This document shows positions 37,424 to 38,056 of a DNA stretch of 38,056 nt, in pieces. The notes under the pieces are model-generated. The model had not been told where the DNA came from. It did no database searches and saw nothing but the letters and a program-made list of their open reading frames with translations. Made by a program: the position numbers and the translations under genes. The stretch lies in the IMG/VR virus record IMGVR_UViG_3300032046_000087, positions 1 to 38,056 of that record, one strand, 5' to 3'. The DNA comes from a virus. The number at the start of each line of letters is the position of its first letter. Position 1 is the first letter of the stretch.

Positions 37424-38056
37424 ATGAAAGGCCACGAACGACACTACGAGAACACAGACAAAGAAATCTGGCGAAGGGTGCCTGACGATTATTACTCGCC
37501 TTCAATTCATGTCACGGAAAGTGGGAGTATTGGCATCAATGTCGGTGGAACTGTAATCGTGGCTGCCGTTGAAGAGTGGTTTGCTGCCAAAACCCGCGCC
37601 GCGCTGTTCACCGCTGAGATTGCGAAGCAGCTACGAAGATTTGCAGGAAGGCTTCCCACCGCGCTAGTAGCCCTCGATTATCAGATGCTTGCCTTCGCTG
37701 ACCGCATCGAGATGGAAGGGAAACTTGCTGCCATTGAATCGGTGGCGGGAATGTTGACGGCGGGCGAAGCGGCCATGATTGAGGCGGAACCGACCACCCC
37801 CACACTTGCCGAGTCACGACCGCCATACGAAGGTGTGTTCCCACAACCCGAGATCGAGCGTGGCCGCGTCAAGGGGCCGGAGGTGCCCTACGACGAGGGC
37901 ATTGTATCGCGTGACAACCCGAGGCTGCGCGATCTGCTGACGCCGGAGTATGCGACCTATCTACTTGACCGGATATGTGACGGGCAATCGAGCCCCCCGT
38001 GGAGTGACTGTATGAAGGGCGGATGCGACCAATGTGACGGCCCCGGGACGGAAAAC
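37424..38056 (+). CDS. hypothetical protein, runs off window end
   Basis: GGAGGAGAAGATA precedes an ATG that opens 211 codons with no stop before the window ends. The product starts MKGHERHYENTDKEIW, then beta-like INVGGTVIVAAVEEW, long helices, and a Cys-containing C-terminal part (CMKGGCDQC) that could bind metal. If the window is circular, the frame continues into base 1 and stops at TGA 16-18 after five more codons. Function unknown. Confidence 0.65.
   Translation, partial: MKGHERHYENTDKEIWRRVPDDYYSPSIHVTESGSIGINVGGTVIVAAVEEWFAAKTRAALFTAEIAKQLRRFAGRLPTALVALDYQMLAFADRIEMEGKLAAIESVAGMLTAGEAAMIEAEPTTPTLAESRPPYEGVFPQPEIERGRVKGPEVPYDEGIVSRDNPRLRDLLTPEYATYLLDRICDGQSSPPWSDCMKGGCDQCDGPGTEN

Noticed and set aside
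1-38056. CRISPR array, insertion sequence, integrase or att site
   Set aside because: No regularly spaced repeats, no transposase or recombinase motifs and no terminal inverted repeats were seen.

Overview
The window looks like most or all of a tailed dsDNA phage genome. Genes are tightly packed, almost all on the + strand, often coupled by ATGA or GTGA start-stop overlaps, and most have clear Shine-Dalgarno sites. A small-terminase-like gene, large terminase, P22-type portal, scaffold, major capsid, head-tail adaptor, tail-nozzle-like protein and a 1318-residue ejection-type protein are present. No tape measure, sheath or baseplate set was seen, so a short-tailed (podovirus-like) virion is likely. 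No integrase, DNA polymerase, helicase or tRNA was recognised.

The host is probably a Gram-negative outside well-studied groups. Evidence is an envelope-spanning lysis set (amidase, holin, membrane and exported accessory genes) and a secreted protein ending in what resembles a type IX secretion (Por) sorting domain, which points to the FCB group. However, strong Shine-Dalgarno sites and textbook TTGACA/TATAAT promoters are unlike typical Bacteroidota, so another FCB or candidate phylum fits better.

Layout. 0-2.4 kb: small accessory genes, two paralogous Cys mini-proteins, an Hjc-like resolvase and a truncated cytosine methyltransferase; one minus-strand pair lies antisense to a weaker plus-strand ORF. 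2.4-3.9 kb: promoter and replication-initiator-like gene with a heavily overlapping partner. 3.9-4.6 kb: three-gene minus-strand operon. 4.58-6.3 kb: a very C-rich/G-poor stretch, the small-terminase-like gene, then a G-rich stretch. 6.4-14.4 kb: packaging and head genes. 14.4-28.7 kb: a glycosyltransferase-methyltransferase fusion, tail and adaptor proteins, ejection proteins and several exported fibre-like proteins. 28.7-31.0 kb: exported and membrane proteins, amidase and holin. 31.0-38.06 kb: a perfect consensus promoter opening a second rightward block of small genes, with an HNH endonuclease, an annealing-protein-like gene, many zinc-ribbon mini-proteins and several intercistronic RNA stems.

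The most unusual material is (1) a consensus promoter followed by a ~125-nt transcript with a long terminator helix, then a three-helix RNA element; (2) at least six exported proteins in a phage genome, next to a GT2-methyltransferase fusion; (3) a secreted FN3/Por-domain gene broken by a one-base shift and carrying a nested membrane mini-gene; (4) a short K-E-A-M motif shared by four otherwise different proteins. All functions come from reading motifs by eye; no database search was run.
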